A stretch of DNA of 64,000 nucleotides from Hominilimicola fabiformis (GTDB lineage Bacteria; Bacillota; Clostridia; UBA1381). Positions 18,236 through 27,855 of the stretch are shown piece after piece. The stretch spans positions 46,921 to 110,920 of the forward strand of contig NZ_JAJEQM010000009.1 in NCBI RefSeq assembly GCF_020687385.1. The letters are read 5' to 3'. The translations under genes and the position numbers were made by a program. Every line of letters starts with the position of its first letter. Position 1 is the stretch's first letter. Below the pieces are notes generated by a model. It was not told the origin of the DNA. It saw only the letters and a program-made list of their open reading frames with translations, and ran no database searches.

Positions 18236-21200
18236 TTAATTTGTTATTTCAACCGGTGTTAGGTTGTTATCCCAAAGGAATATTTTTATACTATCATTTT
18301 CTGATATCTTTAATGATGAAATATCAATGGTTGAAATTTTGTCAGCTTTAAGAGAACAATGTTCTTTTTTGATACCGTCAAGAGTTCCGTTTTCTGCGTA
18401 CGATACTATATAACAGTCTATATCTGTATCATATTTAGAATATATTTTTACCGTTTTTGATGTTTTGTTATAGCTTGAACCGTATATCGAAAGAGTACCG
18501 TTTACATATTCAATGTTATAATTATTTTTAACACCCGATGTAAATGTACAATCTGTCGGGGTGATAACATATGTACCGACATCACTGTCTTTTGTGTACT
18601 CACATGAGAATATTGTATCAAGTGCGTCATCACCGACAAGACCCGATGAAGTAAATTTGTATGCAGGCACGACTGAATTTACGTTTGTACTCATATTTGC
18701 AGCAGTAATCGTAAGATTTGCTTTATTTATTGTAAAAGAAACTTCTGTCGAACCAACATATTCTAAGTTGTCACTCGGTACTTTTACAACAAGTTTGTAG
18801 TTGCCTGCGTTTATCGGAGCAGAGTCAAGCACCGTACCGCTGTCAGTCTGCCAGATATAATCAAATTCACCGTCATAGTCCGCACTTTCTGCAGTGCCGC
18901 TATACTGAACGGCAACACCGTCATATGTCTTGCTTTCAACGGTTACACCGCTTATATCAACCTTTTGGGCTTCTTTTATGGTAAGAGTGCCGTTTACGTA
19001 TGTGATGTCATAGTTATCCTTGCTGCCCGATGTAAATGTACAATCGGTCGGAATAATAGCATAATCGCCAATCGGACTTTCAACAGTGTAGTCGCATGAG
19101 TATGTAGCTGACAGTGTATCTCCGTCAACAAGTCCGTCAGCTTTGCATGTAAATTCCGGAGCATTCATGCCGAAAGCAATAGATTTATTTTCAGCCGTAA
19201 TTGTAAGAGCCGCTTTGTTTATCGTGAACGGAATTTCAACCGAGCCTGTGTGTGCGAAAGTTTCATCCGATACCTTTACGACAAGCTTGTAGTTGCCTGC
19301 GTTTATCGGAGCACTGTCAAGCACTGTTCCGTCTGCCGTTTCCCAAATGTATTCATAGTCACCGCTGTAGTTGTCGCTTGTCGGTGTGCCGCTATATTCA
19401 ATCGGCTTACCGTCATATGTCTTATCTTCAACTGTTACGCCGCTTATCGAAACAGCTTCCGCTTCTTTGACTGTTACATCAAATGTATCGGAAAAACCTT
19501 TGTAGCGAACTGTTACGGTTTGTGTGCCGACCGTCTTTTTGTCGTAGCCGCTAAGTGTATAAGCCGTAGTAGTTTGAGTTGATTCGTCCTCGAATGTCAC
19601 GGTAACAACCATGCCGTCTGTTTTCAAATCTTGTCCGACATAATATTCCGTAGTTGTCGGTGGGGTAGTGATTTCGATTTTCGTAATTTGAGGTTCTGCA
19701 ACCGTAACGTCAAATGTAGCCGTTTGATTTCTGTATGTAACGGTTATTGTCTGCGTACCCGATTTTGTCTTGTCGTAGCCCGTTACGGAATAACCGGATT
19801 TTATTACTTCGCTTTGATTATCGTCATATATAGCCTTTACACTCATGCCCGATGTATCAAGGCTTTCGCCGTATTTGTATTCAAGTTTTGTCGGCTTTGT
19901 AAGTTCAATACTCTTTACGGAAATTACATTGACTTCAAATTCTGTCGACAGACCTTGATATGTAACCGTGATTGTCTGTTTTCCTAATTTTGTCTTGTTA
20001 AAACCTCTTACCGAGTAACCGTCGGGAACGGTAATTCTTTGGTTATCAGTGGTTACGGCTGTAACGACCATGCCGTCAGTGTTAAGGTCCTGCCCCTCAA
20101 GATATGTTGTCTTTGTAGGAGGTGTTACCTTGATAGACGATATACCGTTTACGGTAACGTCAAAGTTCGCCGAATAATCACCGTATGAAACGGTTACAGT
20201 CTGCATACCGACTTTTGTTTTGTCATAACCGCTTACCGTATAAGCCGTTGTTCCGACAGACTTGTCGGAATAATTTAATTTTGCGACCATTCCGTCAAGG
20301 TTAAGTTCTTCACCGAGTGCGTATGATGTTTTTGTCGGAGGAGTAAGAGTCATTGATGAAATTTTATCTTCATATATTTTCAAATTGTCAAGCTGTATTT
20401 TACCTACACCGCCGTAGAATACGAATTTTTCAAATTTATCGCCCGATGTTGTGACTTTTCTTGAATTAAGAACATTTCCCGACTTGTCGCTTATAGTCAG
20501 GAACAAATCCTTTTTGTTGTTTACGGCAAGATGAATATTGACCCATTCGCCTACCGGGATATTTGCGTTTTTGTTTACAGATAAATATTGGTCGTATGTA
20601 AGCTTATTAAATGCTGTTGATAAATATGAATCGGTCACTCCGCAAAGCTGTACATTTGATGTATCGTTTTGATACAACGCATCAAAGTCAAATACAAGGT
20701 ATTTGTTTGCAGGAATGTTTGCAAATTCCGGCAAAGTTACGCTGTCGCCAAGCGTAATCTTTGGACCTCTTTCCGGATTTGCCGAGCCGCCGGTTGCTAT
20801 TTCAAGTGATTTGTTGCCGTTATCCGTAAGTATTGCAAAGTGCGGGTATGAGTCTAATTTTTGTTTGTTTGTACCCAATGTTAATTTAAACGGTCCTAAG
20901 TCTTGATTTTGTTCAGTTAATGTTTGACTTTTGATTGTTATTTGAGAGTCGTCATAGCTTTCAAAGTCGTCATTTACATAGCTTGTAAGTTCACTGCTTA
21001 CTATTGTAACGGTGAATGTTGTCGTTTTTCCTCCGTATGAAACGGTTAATGTGTTTGTACCGACTGTCTGATTATCAAAACCGCTTACGTCAAAGCCGTC
21101 CGTTATTGTTTTCGATGAGCCGTTCGCATAGTTTAGTTTTACGGATAAACCGCTTGTATCAAGTTGTTCACCTGTAAAGTAGGTTGTTTTGCTCGGATTT

Positions 21201-24200
21201 GAAGCTATTTCGATTGAGGAAAGTTCGCCCTCCGCTACCGTAACTTCAAATGTATCCGTCATGTCAAGGTAATGAACGGTTACGGTCTGCTTACCGACCT
21301 TTGTCGGGTCATAACCGCTTACAGTGTAATCTGTAATAGTTTTTGAGGTATTGTCCGAATAGTATGCTTTTACAACCATACCGCTTAGGTCAAGATCATC
21401 GCCGTAGGTGTATGATGTTTTAGTAGGTTCGGTTGTTATGTCGATTGAGTCGAAAAGAGTTGTTGTCGAAAGCGACATATAGCCTATATCAACTTGCACG
21501 TCAGGCACATAAAATGCAAATTTATCGATGTATTGACCGACTGTTCTAAACGAATTTGTATAAAGCTGATTGCCGTCAAGGTCGGTCATTGTGATTGTCG
21601 CATTTTTTGCATTTTTATTCGTGCTGTCATATTTTGATATTTCGATATTTACGTTAAACCATTCGTTAAGCGGAATACTGTTGTTATTCTGATATGAAAG
21701 GTAAGGGTCGTAAATAAGCTTATTGCTTGCTCCGTTTGTGGAATTGGTTACGCCGTAAATTTGCATTGTATCTTTTTCTGAATGATAGTATGCGTCAAAG
21801 TTAAGTACGATTTTTTCGTTATCGGCTAATTCAGTGAATTTAGGGACATAGCTTTCTTCGTTGAATTTTATTGACGCACCGCGGCTTGCCGAGGATGTAT
21901 TGCCGGCGAAGCATGCCAAAAAGCTTTTGCCGTTTCTGTTTCCGAGGAAGTAACCGCTTGTTTTATCACCGCCGGAGCTTTTTGAACCGATATTTAAATC
22001 AAGACCGTCAAGCTTTTGCGATTGATCGGCTTTATCTTGCCGTGAAATCGTTATGTCTGAAAGGTCGTTGTCTTGGAAATTGTCACTGTAATATGTTGTG
22101 CCGTTTGTGACATTTACCTTAAAGGAAGCACTTGCGTTGCCTGATGAAACTGTAACAGTCTGTTCGCCGAGCTTGCTTGGGTCATAGCCGTTTGTTTCGT
22201 AATAGGTAAGTTCGCTTACTCTGCCGTTTTCGTATGTTGCGATAAGTTTTAAGCCTGTTGTATCAAGTTGTTCACCTTTGATGTAATTCTTCTTTGTAGG
22301 CTCGTGTTCAATACTGATATTTGTAACATTACCTCTCATTACCGCTTCACTCATATACATACTTACATGAGGAGGTTGGTTATATGCCGACTGTTCCGAA
22401 GCAACACCGCTTCTGTACACGCTGTCAAACATAAGACTCTTAATTTTATATTCACTCGGAATATTTGTTGTATATACTCGAAGCGCATCGTTTGTCGTAA
22501 GAGGGTAGATAACCTCCTCACGCCAGTCACCGAATATGTCGGCTTGAAGTGCCGGGTTTGCTTTTGTGCTGTTTATGCTTGTACAACCGTCTGCCTTGAA
22601 GATTGTGCTTCGTCCCGCACCGTTCCATGAAGTAATGGTTAGACCGTCAAGTTCTTCATCGTAAAGGTCGCCGTCCCAAAAAATTCTGAAATTCTGACCC
22701 ATACTTGCATTTACTTTTTTAAACACATTGTTGCCGTATGCAACGTATGTACCTGCATTAGAGGACATCTGATAATATCCGCCCATGCCTATGTTTGCCA
22801 TAAGACCACGTCCCGTATCATTGCTATCGGAAACGTGGAAGGCTTCTTCACCTGTTTTTGCATCCATAAGCGTCATACCAAAATCGCCGTGCTCATGAAC
22901 GGAAAAGTATTCGAAATTATTGTTTGTAGGGTCGTAGTTGCCGATATGAAGTGCGTCACCGTGTTGTCTGCCGCCGTACCACTTCGGCATAAGCTTGTCC
23001 TCGTCGTTTACCTCATAGCAAAGCGTTGCGCTTATAAATTCATCATTACCGTCGTCGTCAACGTCTGCAACCGTCATATTGTGGTTACCCTCGCCGACAT
23101 ATTTTTCGTTACCGGGAGTGTATGCGTCGGTATCCTCGCTGTATGTATCAAATTTGTATTTAGGGTTTAGGACACCGTTTTCAAGGCTGATACCGCATGT
23201 GCCGTGACGCTGTCTGCCGTTTCTGCCCATGTAGTAACCTCTCCAGTAAACCGCATAAGGACGCTGACCGTCAAGCCATGCAACGCTTGCAACGTATCTG
23301 TCACAGCGGTTTCCGTTTGTATCGCCCCAACTTTCGTAGTCAAGACGTGGGATAGGGTAGTATATTGTATCGATTGTTTTACCTGTTTCGCCGTCAAATG
23401 CGGTAAAGTATTCGTTACCGTCCAATATGTAGCCGTTTTGATTTACATAGCTGACGGTATTGTCATTGGCATTTCTGATTTCATCAACACTGCTTGTTTC
23501 CGAAACGTATTTGCCCACACCGTCAATTGAACCCGGAGCCGTTTTGCAGGCAACTTCCGCTTTACCGTCCATGTCGAAATCGTAAACAAGGAATTGGGTA
23601 TAGTGCGCACCTGCACGGATATTTTTACCTAAATCAATACGCCATAATTTTTTGCCGTTAAGCTTGTATGCGTCAAGATAAACATTTCCTGTAAGACCTG
23701 CTTGTGAATTGTCACGTGGAGCACAGTCCCATTTTACAACGAGTTCATATTCTCCGTCACCGTCAAGGTCACCGCATGAGGTATCACCGATAGTGTATTC
23801 ATTTACCTTTTTTTCCGTGTACCACTGATTTTCAGGTAATTCGTTTCCGTCCTCGTCAGTGGTTATTGTAGTTGTTGTGGTAAGTGTTGACTTCGGTTTG
23901 TCAACGGGAATGTCAAAGTAATTCGAGCCGCTTGCAAACGGAGCGACAGAATCGCTTTTCTCTCCCTCAACACCGTTTACAATCGGTGCTACCTGATATG
24001 TGTCACTACTTGTACCGTTAGGGTCGATATAGTTTGTCGAATATGTTTCGGTTGCAAGAAATTGACCGTTTTTATATATATTGAATGGTACATTGCTTTC
24101 TGAAGTTCCGTACACTTCGTCCTCGTCAACCATAAGTCGCCAAGATAAGTAGTTACCGCCATTCAATGCTTGAACGACAAGACCTCTGTTTAATGATTCC

Positions 24201-24352
24201 ATAGGTCTGTCAGATGCATCGTGGCTGTATAGTACAGCACTTGTACCGTCTATGACATCGTTGACTTCGGCATTTGAAACAATCGGTAATGTTGCCGGAA
24301 TCATTGTACACGCCATTAGAACGGCTAATGCTTTTGCAGTAATTTTTTTCAT
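18236..24352 (-). CDS. Giant secreted rhamnogalacturonan lyase, PL11, with Big_3 and MBG repeats
   Basis: Cleaves the rhamnogalacturonan I backbone of pectin by beta-elimination. The 2038-residue protein begins with a signal peptide (MKKITAKALAVLMA...SNA). The N-terminal ~690 residues match PL11 (YesW/YesX type): SHDASDRPMESLNRGLVV, GDLDGDGEYELVVKWD, DFDMDGKAEVACKT, GDWREEVIYPL; the DxDxDG loops are calcium sites in this family. Beta-sandwich segments and about eight Ig-like Big_3 repeats (pattern PTKTxYxxGExLDxxGM) follow, then two MBG-type repeats (KTYDGxPxxYSG) and a short C-terminal domain ending KIFLWDNN that resembles the GH5 protein's end. The start is ATG 24352 behind GGAGGTAA; a longer reading from 24391 has no such site. 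A consensus promoter lies upstream. Confidence 0.92.
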   Translation of the reverse strand: MKKITAKALAVLMACTMIPATLPIVSNAEVNDVIDGTSAVLYSHDASDRPMESLNRGLVVQALNGGNYLSWRLMVDEDEVYGTSESNVPFNIYKNGQFLATETYSTNYIDPNGTSSDTYQVAPIVNGVEGEKSDSVAPFASGSNYFDIPVDKPKSTLTTTTTITTDEDGNELPENQWYTEKKVNEYTIGDTSCGDLDGDGEYELVVKWDCAPRDNSQAGLTGNVYLDAYKLNGKKLWRIDLGKNIRAGAHYTQFLVYDFDMDGKAEVACKTAPGSIDGVGKYVSETSSVDEIRNANDNTVSYVNQNGYILDGNEYFTAFDGETGKTIDTIYYPIPRLDYESWGDTNGNRCDRYVASVAWLDGQRPYAVYWRGYYMGRNGRQRHGTCGISLENGVLNPKYKFDTYSEDTDAYTPGNEKYVGEGNHNMTVADVDDDGNDEFISATLCYEVNDEDKLMPKWYGGRQHGDALHIGNYDPTNNNFEYFSVHEHGDFGMTLMDAKTGEEAFHVSDSNDTGRGLMANIGMGGYYQMSSNAGTYVAYGNNVFKKVNASMGQNFRIFWDGDLYDEELDGLTITSWNGAGRSTIFKADGCTSINSTKANPALQADIFGDWREEVIYPLTTNDALRVYTTNIPSEYKIKSLMFDSVYRSGVASEQSAYNQPPHVSMYMSEAVMRGNVTNISIEHEPTKKNYIKGEQLDTTGLKLIATYENGRVSELTYYETNGYDPSKLGEQTVTVSSGNASASFKVNVTNGTTYYSDNFQDNDLSDITISRQDKADQSQKLDGLDLNIGSKSSGGDKTSGYFLGNRNGKSFLACFAGNTSSASRGASIKFNEESYVPKFTELADNEKIVLNFDAYYHSEKDTMQIYGVTNSTNGASNKLIYDPYLSYQNNNSIPLNEWFNVNIEISKYDSTNKNAKNATITMTDLDGNQLYTNSFRTVGQYIDKFAFYVPDVQVDIGYMSLSTTTLFDSIDITTEPTKTSYTYGDDLDLSGMVVKAYYSDNTSKTITDYTVSGYDPTKVGKQTVTVHYLDMTDTFEVTVAEGELSSIEIASNPSKTTYFTGEQLDTSGLSVKLNYANGSSKTITDGFDVSGFDNQTVGTNTLTVSYGGKTTTFTVTIVSSELTSYVNDDFESYDDSQITIKSQTLTEQNQDLGPFKLTLGTNKQKLDSYPHFAILTDNGNKSLEIATGGSANPERGPKITLGDSVTLPEFANIPANKYLVFDFDALYQNDTSNVQLCGVTDSYLSTAFNKLTYDQYLSVNKNANIPVGEWVNIHLAVNNKKDLFLTISDKSGNVLNSRKVTTSGDKFEKFVFYGGVGKIQLDNLKIYEDKISSMTLTPPTKTSYALGEELNLDGMVAKLNYSDKSVGTTAYTVSGYDKTKVGMQTVTVSYGDYSANFDVTVNGISSIKVTPPTKTTYLEGQDLNTDGMVVTAVTTDNQRITVPDGYSVRGFNKTKLGKQTITVTYQGLSTEFEVNVISVKSIELTKPTKLEYKYGESLDTSGMSVKAIYDDNQSEVIKSGYSVTGYDKTKSGTQTITVTYRNQTATFDVTVAEPQITKIEITTPPTTTEYYVGQDLKTDGMVVTVTFEDESTQTTTAYTLSGYDKKTVGTQTVTVRYKGFSDTFDVTVKEAEAVSISGVTVEDKTYDGKPIEYSGTPTSDNYSGDYEYIWETADGTVLDSAPINAGNYKLVVKVSDETFAHTGSVEIPFTINKAALTITAENKSIAFGMNAPEFTCKADGLVDGDTLSATYSCDYTVESPIGDYAIIPTDCTFTSGSKDNYDITYVNGTLTIKEAQKVDISGVTVESKTYDGVAVQYSGTAESADYDGEFDYIWQTDSGTVLDSAPINAGNYKLVVKVPSDNLEYVGSTEVSFTINKANLTITAANMSTNVNSVVPAYKFTSSGLVGDDALDTIFSCEYTKDSDVGTYVITPTDCTFTSGVKNNYNIEYVNGTLSIYGSSYNKTSKTVKIYSKYDTDIDCYIVSYAENGTLDGIKKEHCSLKADKISTIDISSLKISENDSIKIFLWDNNLTPVEITN

Positions 24353-24392
24353 TAGTTTACCTCCGTATCTGAAAAAATTCATTCTCTGCATA

Positions 24393-24421
24393 ATTATAAA
24401 TCTGATTTATGTTAAAGTCAA
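24393..24421 (-). promoter_or_regulatory. Sigma-A promoter of the PL11 gene
   Basis: Read on the minus strand: TTGACT, 17-nt spacer, TATAAT. It ends about 40 nt upstream of the PL11 start codon. Confidence 0.8.
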
Positions 24422-24473
24422 GATAAATATTGGTAATATCAATATATTAAGAGTAATAAAATATATTTTATTC

Positions 24474-24502
24474 GTGACTTTAATTCTTGATTATGATATA
24501 AT
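24474..24502 (+). promoter_or_regulatory. Probable promoter of the LysR gene
   Basis: GTGACT, 17-nt spacer and a perfect TATAAT, 43 bp before the LysR start. It is divergent from the PL11 promoter. Confidence 0.55.
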
Positions 24503-24545
24503 TAGTAAAGAAACTAAAACAAACAACAGAGCGGTAGGTGGGGAT

Positions 24546-25436
24546 ATGTTATTGCGGCAAATAAAATATTTTTGCACGATTGTCGAGGAAGGCAGTTTTA
24601 CGGAGGCGGCGGAGAAGTGTTTTATATCGCAATCGGCAATTTCACAGCAGATACAATCTCTTGAAAAAGAGTTAGGCGTTAAACTTATAAAAAGAGAAAA
24701 CAGACGATTTTCTCTTACGCATGCAGGTGAATATATGTATAGGCACGGAACGGCACTTCTTTTAGAAGCTGAACGTATATGCAAAGAAGTACAGCGTATA
24801 GGTCGAGATGACGAGCTGATATTAAAAATTGCTTATCCGAAACATTACAGCAGTATAGAATTGAATAATGCAATCGCATTATTTTCGGAAAAGTATCCTG
24901 AAGTGTCTATAAGCGTTATTACGGGAACGCACGAGGAAATATATGACTTGTTACGTTCCGATGATATAGACATTGCCATAAATGACCAAAGACGTGCATT
25001 TTCGGACGAATTTGTGAATTTTGAACTTGGAAAAGCACGCTGTTATGCAGAGGTTTGTTTAAGAAACGATTTAAGTCAAAAAGAAAGAGTAACTGTTGAT
25101 GATTTGAAAAATATGCCGTGTATTTTGATAACGTCAAAGGAACAGCAAAAGTCGGAACGTGAATTTTATCAGCAGGTACTGGGATTTGGCGGAAACTTTA
25201 TTTATGCTCAAACTCTTGACGAGGGACAACTTATGGTTGCAGGTAATCGTGGATTTATGCCTGTTGAACGTATCGGCACATTTTGGAATATAAATCCTGC
25301 CGCAAAACGTTTACCGCTGTTACGAGACGGGAAACAGATACAGCGTAATTACTGTGCTTTTTGGAAAGTTAAAAATTCAAATTATTACATAGAGGAATTT
25401 GCAAATGAATTAAAAGTACAACTCAATAAAAATTAA
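24546..25436 (+). CDS. LysR-family transcriptional regulator
   Basis: A 296-residue regulator. The N-terminal winged helix-turn-helix is textbook LysR (MLLRQIKYFCTIVEEGSFTEAA, ISQSAISQQIQSLEKELG, LIKRENRRFSLTHAG); residues from about 90 onward form the periplasmic-binding-protein-like effector domain. I start at ATG 24546 behind GGTGGGGAT; longer readings into the PL11 upstream region lack LysR character. A terminator and then a perfect 17-bp palindrome (25471-25487) separate it from the flavodoxin / CMD / SDR genes, so it most likely controls that operon, responding to a redox or small aromatic signal. Control of the divergent PL11 gene is possible but less likely. Confidence 0.9.
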   Translation: MLLRQIKYFCTIVEEGSFTEAAEKCFISQSAISQQIQSLEKELGVKLIKRENRRFSLTHAGEYMYRHGTALLLEAERICKEVQRIGRDDELILKIAYPKHYSSIELNNAIALFSEKYPEVSISVITGTHEEIYDLLRSDDIDIAINDQRRAFSDEFVNFELGKARCYAEVCLRNDLSQKERVTVDDLKNMPCILITSKEQQKSEREFYQQVLGFGGNFIYAQTLDEGQLMVAGNRGFMPVERIGTFWNINPAAKRLPLLRDGKQIQRNYCAFWKVKNSNYYIEEFANELKVQLNKN

Positions 25437-25437
25437 A

Positions 25438-25465
25438 ATACGCACATATTTGTGCGTATTTTTTA
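25438..25465 (+). terminator. Terminator after the LysR gene
   Basis: Stem ATACGCACA / TGTGCGTAT with a 4-nt loop, followed by TTTTTAC. Confidence 0.85.
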
Positions 25466-25470
25466 CTTCA

Positions 25471-25487
25471 CATAAGTTTAACTTATG
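25471..25487. promoter_or_regulatory. Palindromic operator, likely LysR binding site
   Basis: CATAAGTT-T-AACTTATG is a perfect 8+8 palindrome with one central base and contains ATA-N9-TAT, the T-N11-A type of site bound by LysR proteins. It lies right after the LysR terminator and about 85 bp before the flavodoxin start. Confidence 0.6.
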
Positions 25488-25571
25488 AAAACGATTAAAA
25501 TATTGATTTGATAATAACGGTTTGTTGTATTAAAATTAAATCATAAATTGAAAGTAAATGAGGTGCACGAA

Positions 25572-26090
25572 ATGTCAAAGAATTTAATTATTTATTATTC
25601 AAGAAAAGGTCAAAATTATTGGAACGGAAGCATTAAAAATTTGGATAAAGGAAATACAGAGATTGTCGCAGAGTTTATTCAAAAAGCCGTAGGCGGAGAT
25701 TTATTTGAGATTGAAACAGTGAAGGAATATTCAGCCGATTATTATGAGTGTATTGATGACGCAAAGCAAGAGCTTAACAGCGGCGCAAGACCTGAACTTA
25801 AAAAATACCTTGACAGCATTGATGAATATGAAAATATATTCATATGCGGTCCATGCTGGTGGGGCACTTATCCTATGGCGGTGTTTACGCAGCTTGAAAG
25901 ACTTGATTGGAACGGTAAAAAGGTAATTGCCGTAATGACGCACGAGGGCAGTGGTCTTGGCAGTTGTGAGCGAGATTTAAAGAAAATATGCACAGGAGCG
26001 ATTTTTGAAAAAGGTTTTGCCGTTCACGGTGCAGACGCTTCAAAATCAGAAAAGCTTGTTGCGGACCATGCAAAACAAATAGTGAAATAA
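25572..26090 (+). CDS. Flavodoxin-family protein
   Basis: A 172-residue FMN-binding electron carrier or quinone-reductase-like protein. The N-terminal strand and phosphate loop (LIIYYSRKGQNY) and IFICGPCWWGTYPMAVFTQLE fit the Flavodoxin_4 group, in which the FMN isoalloxazine packs against Trp/Tyr residues. The start is ATG 25572 behind GAGGTG; an upstream in-frame ATG at 25548 has no site. It is first in an operon with a CMD protein (16 bp gap) and an SDR oxidoreductase, probably under the neighbouring LysR protein. Such sets occur in oxidative or electrophile-stress loci of Clostridia; the physiological partner is unknown. Confidence 0.82.
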   Translation: MSKNLIIYYSRKGQNYWNGSIKNLDKGNTEIVAEFIQKAVGGDLFEIETVKEYSADYYECIDDAKQELNSGARPELKKYLDSIDEYENIFICGPCWWGTYPMAVFTQLERLDWNGKKVIAVMTHEGSGLGSCERDLKKICTGAIFEKGFAVHGADASKSEKLVADHAKQIVK

Positions 26091-26106
26091 TAAAGGAGTA
26101 AGAAAA

Positions 26107-26868
26107 ATGGCAATAACGGAATTTTCAAAAAATTATCATGAAAAAATGTTTCCGAAATACCATTCTGCTTTTTTGGAAACAGATCCCGAATTTATTGAGC
26201 GATTTGATAACTTTGCGTTTGACGAAGTTGTCAACAGCGATGACCTTGACGATAAAACAAGATTTATCGCAATTTTAGCCACACTTTTGGGCTGTCAGGG
26301 CGTAGATGAATTTTCGATAATGCTCGGTGCGGCAATAAATTTTGGCGTTACACCCGTTGAGATACGAGAGATTGTATATCAAGCAACGGCATATTTGGGA
26401 ATAGGCAGAGTTTTTCCGTTTTTAAAGGTGATGAACAAAGTCTTTACTGAAAAAGGAATAAAACTTCCGCTTGAAAATCAAGCCACTACAACAACTGAAA
26501 ATCGCCGTGAAGAAGGAACAAAGGCACAGGTTGAAATTTTCGGCGAGGGTATGCGTGACTTTTGGGAGTCCGGACCGGAAGAAAGCCGACATATAAATTT
26601 ATGGCTTGCCGATAATTGTTTTGGCGATTATTACACGCGAAAAGGACTTGACTACAAACAGCGTGAAATGATTACATTTTGTTTCCTTGCGGCACAAGGC
26701 GGCTGTGAACCTCAGCTTACAAGTCATGCGGCGGCAAATATGCGTATAGGAAACGACAAAATATTTTTAATAAAAATTATATCGCAGTGTCTGCCATACA
26801 TTGGCTATCCACGTTCATTAAACGCACTTAGATGTGTAAACAGTGCAGCGGAAAAGGAGGATTTTTAA
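26107..26868 (+). CDS. Carboxymuconolactone decarboxylase (CMD/AhpD-like) family protein
   Basis: A 253-residue protein with two CMD-like helical repeats: residues ~45-115 (TRFIAILATLLGCQGVDEFSIMLGAA..GVTPVEIREIVYQ) and ~180-245 (REMITFCFLAAQGGCEPQLTSHAAAN). AhpD-type members use a CxxC pair for peroxidase activity; here each repeat keeps only one Cys (GCQG and GGCE). A thiol-peroxidase role is therefore uncertain, and a hydratase, decarboxylase or unknown role is equally possible. It lies in the LysR-flavodoxin-SDR operon, 16 bp behind the flavodoxin and 1 bp before the SDR start. Confidence 0.8.
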   Translation: MAITEFSKNYHEKMFPKYHSAFLETDPEFIERFDNFAFDEVVNSDDLDDKTRFIAILATLLGCQGVDEFSIMLGAAINFGVTPVEIREIVYQATAYLGIGRVFPFLKVMNKVFTEKGIKLPLENQATTTTENRREEGTKAQVEIFGEGMRDFWESGPEESRHINLWLADNCFGDYYTRKGLDYKQREMITFCFLAAQGGCEPQLTSHAAANMRIGNDKIFLIKIISQCLPYIGYPRSLNALRCVNSAAEKEDF

Positions 26869-26869
26869 A

Positions 26870-27700
26870 ATGAGTAGAACATGGTTAATTACAGGAGTGT
26901 CAAGCGGTTTTGGATATGAAATGACAAAACAGTTGCTTGAAAAAGGTGATGTCGTAATCGGAACGGTTAGGAATACTGCAAAGGTTGAGGACTTAATACA
27001 AAAATATCCCGTAAATTTTGATTGCCGTATTCTTGACGTGACAGATGTAGCGGCGGTGCAACAGACGGTAAAGGAATCATTTGAAAAACACGGAAAAATC
27101 GACGTTGTTGTAAGTAATGCAGGATACGGCTTGTTTGGTTGTGCGGAGGAATTATCCGACGATGAAATCAATCACATCATCGCAACTAATTTAACAGGCT
27201 CAATTCAGCTTATAAAAACTTCACTTCCTTATTTAAGAAAACAAGGTGGCGGAAGAATTATTCAATTATCATCATATGGCGGTCAAGTTGCATATCCCGC
27301 AAATTCAATGTACCATGCCACAAAATTCGGTATTGAGGGCTTTTGCGAAGCGGTTGCACAGGAAGTGGCACAGTTTAATATCGGAGTAACCATTGTAGAG
27401 CCCGGAGGTGCGAGAACAGAGTTCCGTTACGGTAGTGCAAAGGTTGCAAAACTTATGGACGAGTATGAAAGTTGTCATGGCTTTTTGAATATGCTTGATG
27501 CTTCAAAGGGACTTGCACCCGGAGACCCCACAAAAATGGCACAACGTATAATTGAAAGTGTTGATATGGAAAAAGCACCGCTTAGAATGGTGCTCGGCTC
27601 ACAGGCACTATCGGCAACGATTGAAAGATTAAAAGAAAGAATTGCATACTACGAAACACAAACGGAGCTTGCCGCTTCAACAGATATAAAAGGAGAGTAG
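26870..27700 (+). CDS. Short-chain dehydrogenase/reductase
   Basis: A 276-residue classical SDR. The dinucleotide-binding TGVSSGFG motif (TGxxxGxG), the DVTD acidic residue, VVSNAGYG (NAG motif) and the catalytic Ser of QLSSYGG with YHATK (YxxxK) are all present. The start is ATG 26870 behind AAAAGGAGG, which lies in the end of the CMD gene. It is the last gene of the redox operon. The family reduces or oxidises a carbonyl/alcohol with NAD(P)H; the substrate cannot be inferred. Confidence 0.9.
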   Translation: MSRTWLITGVSSGFGYEMTKQLLEKGDVVIGTVRNTAKVEDLIQKYPVNFDCRILDVTDVAAVQQTVKESFEKHGKIDVVVSNAGYGLFGCAEELSDDEINHIIATNLTGSIQLIKTSLPYLRKQGGGRIIQLSSYGGQVAYPANSMYHATKFGIEGFCEAVAQEVAQFNIGVTIVEPGGARTEFRYGSAKVAKLMDEYESCHGFLNMLDASKGLAPGDPTKMAQRIIESVDMEKAPLRMVLGSQALSATIERLKERIAYYETQTELAASTDIKGE

Positions 27701-27747
27701 TTAAACATTAGTCGGTTCAAATGTACGAGATGAGGTTAATTCTTGGG

Positions 27748-27776
27748 TTGAAGGATTAAATAAATAATGATATAAT
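27748..27776 (+). promoter_or_regulatory. Promoter of larBCE with 5' leader hairpin
   Basis: TTGAAG, 17-nt spacer, TATAAT. The transcript would have a 5' leader of about 70 nt with a small GC hairpin GCCGC-AAAAT-GCGGC (27810-27824), unusual in this AT-rich DNA, just before the larB ribosome binding site. The hairpin could tune translation; it matches no nickel riboswitch that I can recognise. Confidence 0.75.
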
Positions 27777-27855
27777 AAAAGTGAATAATCAGCAAAATTA
27801 AGCGACTTCGCCGCAAAATGCGGCAAGCCGCCTTTTGTGCGTTGAAGGTGAATTT

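Noticed and set aside
24252..24545. N-terminal extension of the LysR protein upstream of 24546
   Set aside because: The frame is open, but it overlaps the PL11 coding start, has no ribosome binding site, and LysR proteins begin at MLLRQIKYF-like sequence.
27778..27855. Nickel/cobalt riboswitch before larB
   Set aside because: Only a single 5-bp GC hairpin is visible in a ~75-nt leader; the multi-helix junction of the known NiCo class is absent.
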